Assembly (NCBI RefSeq): GCF_044383835.1
Contig: NZ_JBISEP010000006.1
Coordinates: 75,617-139,616, forward strand
Direction: 5' to 3'
Length of the DNA: 64,000 nucleotides
From: Paraliobacillus sp044383835
Lineage (GTDB): Bacteria; Bacillota; Bacilli; Bacillales; Amphibacillaceae
This document shows, piece by piece, positions 60,358-64,000 of the stretch. The stretch's first letter is position 1; each line of letters starts with the position of its first letter. The notes under the pieces are model-generated. The model saw only the letters and a list, made by a program, of their open reading frames with translations, searched no databases and was not told the origin of the DNA. The position numbers and the translations under genes were made by a program.

Positions 60358-61464
60358 ATGAAAGCTAAAAAAGTACTAAAACAAATGAAACCTTATAAAC
60401 CCGGAAAACAAATAGAAGAGGTTAAAAAAGAATATAACTTAAATCGTATCATTAAATTGGCTTCAAATGAAAACCCGTTTGGTTATTCAGATGAAGTGAA
60501 AAAAGCATTACCTGCTTTAACTACGCAATTTGAATTATATCCAGATGGTTATGCGGCAGAACTAAGAGAACAGTTAGCTAAAAAACACAGTATAGCTAAG
60601 GATCAGCTTGTATTTGGATGTGGTTCTGATGAAGTAGTTGATATTATCTGTCGCACTTTTTTAGAACCAGGGACAAATACCATCATAGCCAAACCCACTT
60701 TTCCACAATATAAACATAATGCGTTAATACAAGGAGCTACCGTCAAAGAAATCCCTTTAGAAAATGGGTATCATAATTTAGAGGCGATGCTTGAAGCTAT
60801 TGATGCTGATACAAAAGTAGTTTGGTTGTGTACACCAAATAATCCAACAGGTTGCCTCATTAGCAATGAATCATTAGCATATTTTATGAATAATTGCCCG
60901 GATAACGTATTAGTAGTAGTTGACGAAGCGTATTATGAATACGTTACAGTATCAGATGCACCTGAAACAATCCAATCGATTAGTCAGTACACTAATCTAG
61001 TTACTTTAAGAACGTTCTCAAAAGCTTACGGTCTTGCCGGTTTACGTGTCGGTTATGGCGTTGCATCAGAAGATATTGCAAACTTACTCAACATCACTCG
61101 AGGACCATTTAACACGACTACTATTGCTCAACAGGCAGCTATGATCGCTTTAGAAGATACTCATTTTTTACAAAATTCTGTCAATAAAACAGTGGAAAAC
61201 AAGCAGCTATTTTTAACTTTTTTAGATGAGTTGGGTTTAAAATATTACGACTCGGAAGCTAACTTTGTTTTTGTTAAACTTCCTATTACGGGTGATAAGT
61301 TATTTGAGCATCTACTAACAAAAGGGTTTATTATCCGTTCAGGCGAAGCGTTAGGGCATCCAAAAGGCGTTCGTATTACAATTGGTCATCAACAAGATAT
61401 GAAGGAATTACAAGATTTATTACATGATTATCTTCGTCCTTTAATTGAGAAGGATCAATCATGA
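60358..61464 (+). CDS. hisC: histidinol-phosphate / aromatic aminotransferase
   Basis: 368 aa. PLP enzyme, fold type I. LASNENPFGYS, CTPNNPTGCLI, VDEAYYEY and the PLP lysine in TFSKAYGLAGLRVGYG. In B. subtilis HisC acts in both histidine synthesis and the final transamination of Phe and Tyr, which fits its place before tyrA. TTGGAGCG site. Overlaps tyrA by 4 nt. Confidence 0.95.
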   Translation: MKAKKVLKQMKPYKPGKQIEEVKKEYNLNRIIKLASNENPFGYSDEVKKALPALTTQFELYPDGYAAELREQLAKKHSIAKDQLVFGCGSDEVVDIICRTFLEPGTNTIIAKPTFPQYKHNALIQGATVKEIPLENGYHNLEAMLEAIDADTKVVWLCTPNNPTGCLISNESLAYFMNNCPDNVLVVVDEAYYEYVTVSDAPETIQSISQYTNLVTLRTFSKAYGLAGLRVGYGVASEDIANLLNITRGPFNTTTIAQQAAMIALEDTHFLQNSVNKTVENKQLFLTFLDELGLKYYDSEANFVFVKLPITGDKLFEHLLTKGFIIRSGEALGHPKGVRITIGHQQDMKELQDLLHDYLRPLIEKDQS

Positions 61465-62561
61465 GTAAAAGAGTGGTGATTGCGGGGTTAGGGTTAATTG
61501 GTGGTTCGCTAGCAATTAATATTAAGAAACGTTCAAATACTACGCTTATTGGTTATGATACAAATCGAAAAACATTAGATTATGCTTTATTACATGGTAT
61601 TGTTGATGAGATTACAACTGATTTTGCTAAGGCATTGTCTAACGCTGATTATTGCATTTTAGCAGCTCCTGTATCTAAAACGGTTGAGCTTATTAATCAT
61701 TTAAGAGATGTCCATGTAACCAATTCATTACTAGTTACTGATGTTTCTTCTGTTAAACAACCAATAATGGATGCGGCAAAGGAAATAAAACAACCAAATG
61801 TAACGTTTATAGGTGGACATCCAATGGCAGGGTCTCACAAAAAGGGTATCCAGGCAGCAAAAGCGCATTTATTCGAGAATGCTATTTATATTCTGACCCC
61901 TGAGGCACAGGTAAGTCAAGAAAGAGTAGAAGAGCTAAAACAATTATTAGCTGAGACAAAATGCTCTTTTTTAGAATTAGATCCAACAGAGCATGACGAA
62001 ATGACAAGTGTGATCTCTCATTTCCCCCACCTTATTGCATCTTCTTTAGTTCATCAAGCTAAAAAATGGCAAAAAAAACATGAGCGAATACCTAATTTAG
62101 CAGCGGGTGGGTTTCGGGATATCACGCGTATTGCATCTAGTAATCCATCGATGTGGCAGGATATTTTCTTCCAAAATAAAACAATTATTAATCGTTTATT
62201 GAAAGATTGGATTAATGAAATGACAGAATTGCAAACACTTCTTCAAACGAATGATAAAATATCTATGTATCATTATTTGGAACAGGCAAGAGAATATCGT
62301 GATGGATTAGGCGCAAAGAAAAAAGGTGCGATTCCTTCTTTTTACGACGTATATGTTGATATTTTTGACCAAACAGGTGCCCTATTAAAAGTGGTCTCAT
62401 TACTAGCTGAAAATGATATAAGTATAAAAAATATAGAAATTTTAGAAATACGAGAAGGCATTACTGGTGTACTTCGATTAAGCTTAGTCACACAAGAACA
62501 ACAATTAGATGCTCATCGCATTTTAATTAAAAATGGTTATGAAACAATGCTTCAAGAGTAA
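61461..62561 (+). CDS. tyrA: prephenate dehydrogenase
   Basis: 366 aa. Oxidative decarboxylation of prephenate toward tyrosine. NAD motif GLGLIGGSLA (9-18), VTDVSSVK, IGGHPMAGSHKKG with the catalytic His, and DITRIASSNP. A C-terminal ACT domain (about 295-366, VYVDIFDQTGALLKVVSLLAENDISI) suggests allosteric control by tyrosine. ATGA overlap with hisC. Confidence 0.95.
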   Translation: MSKRVVIAGLGLIGGSLAINIKKRSNTTLIGYDTNRKTLDYALLHGIVDEITTDFAKALSNADYCILAAPVSKTVELINHLRDVHVTNSLLVTDVSSVKQPIMDAAKEIKQPNVTFIGGHPMAGSHKKGIQAAKAHLFENAIYILTPEAQVSQERVEELKQLLAETKCSFLELDPTEHDEMTSVISHFPHLIASSLVHQAKKWQKKHERIPNLAAGGFRDITRIASSNPSMWQDIFFQNKTIINRLLKDWINEMTELQTLLQTNDKISMYHYLEQAREYRDGLGAKKKGAIPSFYDVYVDIFDQTGALLKVVSLLAENDISIKNIEILEIREGITGVLRLSLVTQEQQLDAHRILIKNGYETMLQE

Positions 62562-62576
62562 AGGAGGTTTGATGTA

Positions 62577-63869
62577 TTGACTAATAAAATACTACACGCT
62601 ATTCAATCGGGAATAAAAGGGAACCTAACTGTACCAGGAGATAAATCGATTTCTCATCGAGCAATTATATTTGGATCATTATCGAAAGGACGGACTGTAG
62701 TCTCTAATTTCTTAGATGGTGAGGATTGCTTGCGAACAATTCATGCATTTAGAGCAATGGGAGTAACCATTCAAAAAGAAGGGTCAAATGTAACGATTGA
62801 TAGCAATGGAATAGATGGTTTAAAGGAACCAAAACAGCCGATTGATTTAGGTAATTCAGGTACAACCGCTCGATTATTATTGGGCGTATTGGCTGGTTTA
62901 CCTTTTCACGTTACATTATTTGGTGATGATTCACTTACGAGTCGACCAATGGATCGAGTCGTTCGCCCATTAAGACAAATGGGAGCAAAAATTGACGGTC
63001 GTGAAAACGGAAAGTATTTACCTATTTCTATCAGAGGTGGTGCAATTCAATCGATTAGTTTTATTCCACCTGTTAAAAGTGCCCAAGTAAAATCTGCTGT
63101 TCTATTAGCAGGACTTTTTGCAGATGGTAATACAAACATTATTGAACCTACAACCACTCGAGATCATACTGAGAACATGCTTCAAGCATTCGGTGGAGAT
63201 ATAACGATTGACCAAAAAACAATTACCATACTTACCAATCAATCATTAAAAGGAACAACAATTGATGTTCCTGGAGATATATCATCAGCTGCCTTTTTCT
63301 TAGTTGCAGCTGCAATTGTACCAGACAGTAAGCTGACCATCCATGATGTCGGTTTAAATCATACGCGCACGGGAATAATTGATGTACTAAAGAAAATGGG
63401 AGCTTCCATTGAAGTGAAAGAAGAACGTCATATTGGAGGAGAAATTATTGGTTCGATTACAATTGAATCATCTGATTTAAACGGAATAGAGATAGGTGGC
63501 GACCTTATTCCGCGTATGATCGATGAAATACCAATTGTAGCTTTATTAGCGACGCAAGCGAATGGTAGAACGGTTATTCGTGATGCTGAGGAGTTGCGAT
63601 ATAAAGAATCAGATCGAATCCAGTCTGTTGTAGACACATTACAAGGTCTAGGAGCATCCATTCGTGCTACTGAAGATGGAATGATTATTGAAGGGAATAC
63701 TTCATTAACAGGTGGAGTTGGAAATTCATACGGAGATCATCGTATTGGCATGATGATTGCAATTGCATCTTTAATTGCTGAACAAGACACGCAATTGATT
63801 GATCCGGCGTGTATAAATATATCTTATCCGTCTTTCTTTGCGGATTTAGCTAATGTACAACAAAAATAA
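62577..63869 (+). CDS. aroA: EPSP synthase (3-phosphoshikimate 1-carboxyvinyltransferase)
   Basis: 430 aa. Joins shikimate 3-phosphate and PEP. GDKSISHRA, LGNSGTTARLLLGVLAG, DSLTSRPMDRVVRPLRQMGA, PPVKSAQVKSAVLLAGLFA and the late RYKESDRI are complete. The SAQVKSA form belongs to class II enzymes, which tend to tolerate glyphosate. Called aroE in B. subtilis. TTG start 9 nt after AAGGAGG. Last gene of the operon. Confidence 0.96.
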   Translation: MTNKILHAIQSGIKGNLTVPGDKSISHRAIIFGSLSKGRTVVSNFLDGEDCLRTIHAFRAMGVTIQKEGSNVTIDSNGIDGLKEPKQPIDLGNSGTTARLLLGVLAGLPFHVTLFGDDSLTSRPMDRVVRPLRQMGAKIDGRENGKYLPISIRGGAIQSISFIPPVKSAQVKSAVLLAGLFADGNTNIIEPTTTRDHTENMLQAFGGDITIDQKTITILTNQSLKGTTIDVPGDISSAAFFLVAAAIVPDSKLTIHDVGLNHTRTGIIDVLKKMGASIEVKEERHIGGEIIGSITIESSDLNGIEIGGDLIPRMIDEIPIVALLATQANGRTVIRDAEELRYKESDRIQSVVDTLQGLGASIRATEDGMIIEGNTSLTGGVGNSYGDHRIGMMIAIASLIAEQDTQLIDPACINISYPSFFADLANVQQK

Positions 63870-63874
63870 ACACA

Positions 63875-63923
63875 AAACACTTTTCTATCAATGACTGTAG
63901 CATTGATAGAAAGGTGTTTTTTC
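63875..63923 (+). terminator. terminator of the aro operon
   Basis: A long stem of 18 pairs plus one G-T (AAACACTTTTCTATCAATG with CATTGATAGAAAGGTGTTT) and a 7-nt loop, ending in six T. Nothing recognisable follows to 64000. Confidence 0.9.
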
Positions 63924-64000
63924 GGTTCTACGTCAAATCACGTTGGTGAGTCAGAATAGTCAACTGAATTATTTTATGTTCGCGTCCTAAAGTAGCTAAG

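Overview
This window is chromosomal DNA from an AT-rich, endospore-forming Firmicute of the family Bacillaceae. The evidence is the large set of sporulation genes (spoIIM, spoIIA operon, sigF, spoVA genes, spoIVA, cotJABC, sleB-ypeB, spmAB, dacB, dacF), strong AGGAGG-type ribosome binding sites, frequent TTG/GTG starts, and a gene order that follows Bacillus subtilis over almost the whole length. The codon and protein divergence fits an Oceanobacillus/Virgibacillus/Gracilibacillus-type relative, but the genus cannot be fixed from sequence reading alone. No tRNA, rRNA, CRISPR array, prophage or insertion sequence was seen.

Layout. 1-9 kb: L,D-transpeptidase, a small Prli42-like membrane protein, M20 peptidase, DNA polymerase IV, RNase Z, NADPH dehydrogenase, phosphodiesterase, SDR, aldo/keto reductase. 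8.5-14 kb: nudF, EndoQ-like nuclease, spoIIM, fur, yqzK, xerD, dacF. 14-19 kb: spoIIAA-spoIIAB-sigF and a shortened spoVA operon. 19-23 kb: lysA, ppiB, ribT, scpA, scpB. 23-30 kb: sodF, dacB-spmA-spmB, rluB, resD-resE. 29.6-31.3 kb: a cobalamin riboswitch with a DUF4430 lipoprotein and an ECF S component, then a decayed sigX. 31-38.7 kb: fer, ypbB-recS, LysM protein, cotJABC, CBS/ACT protein, ypbH, bacillithiol disulfide reductase. 38.7-50.5 kb: asparaginase, prsW, sleB-ypeB, PilZ protein, cmk, plsC, ypfD, yphA-YIEGIA-cap genes, der, gpsA. 50.5-64 kb: spoVIF, spoIVA, hbs, mtrB, menaquinone genes hepS-menG-hepT, ndk, cheR, then aroC-aroB-aroH-hisC-tyrA-aroA.

The most informative signal is what is missing from this conserved backbone. 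Compared with B. subtilis, these blocks are absent from their usual places: drm-pupG, spoVAC-AD-AEB, the rib operon (ribT stays), resABC, folE, gudB, and the whole trpEDCFBA block inside the aromatic supraoperon (the TRAP gene mtrB stays). sigX persists only as a frameshifted remnant and rsiX is gone. The main addition is the cobalamin-controlled pair between resE and the sigX remnant. It encodes a lipoprotein with the domain type also found in mammalian cobalamin carriers plus a membrane S component, and the riboswitch ends in a hairpin that covers the ribosome binding site. Many functions here meet in spore formation and germination, respiratory/redox control (resDE, fur, fer, menaquinone) and aromatic amino acid synthesis.
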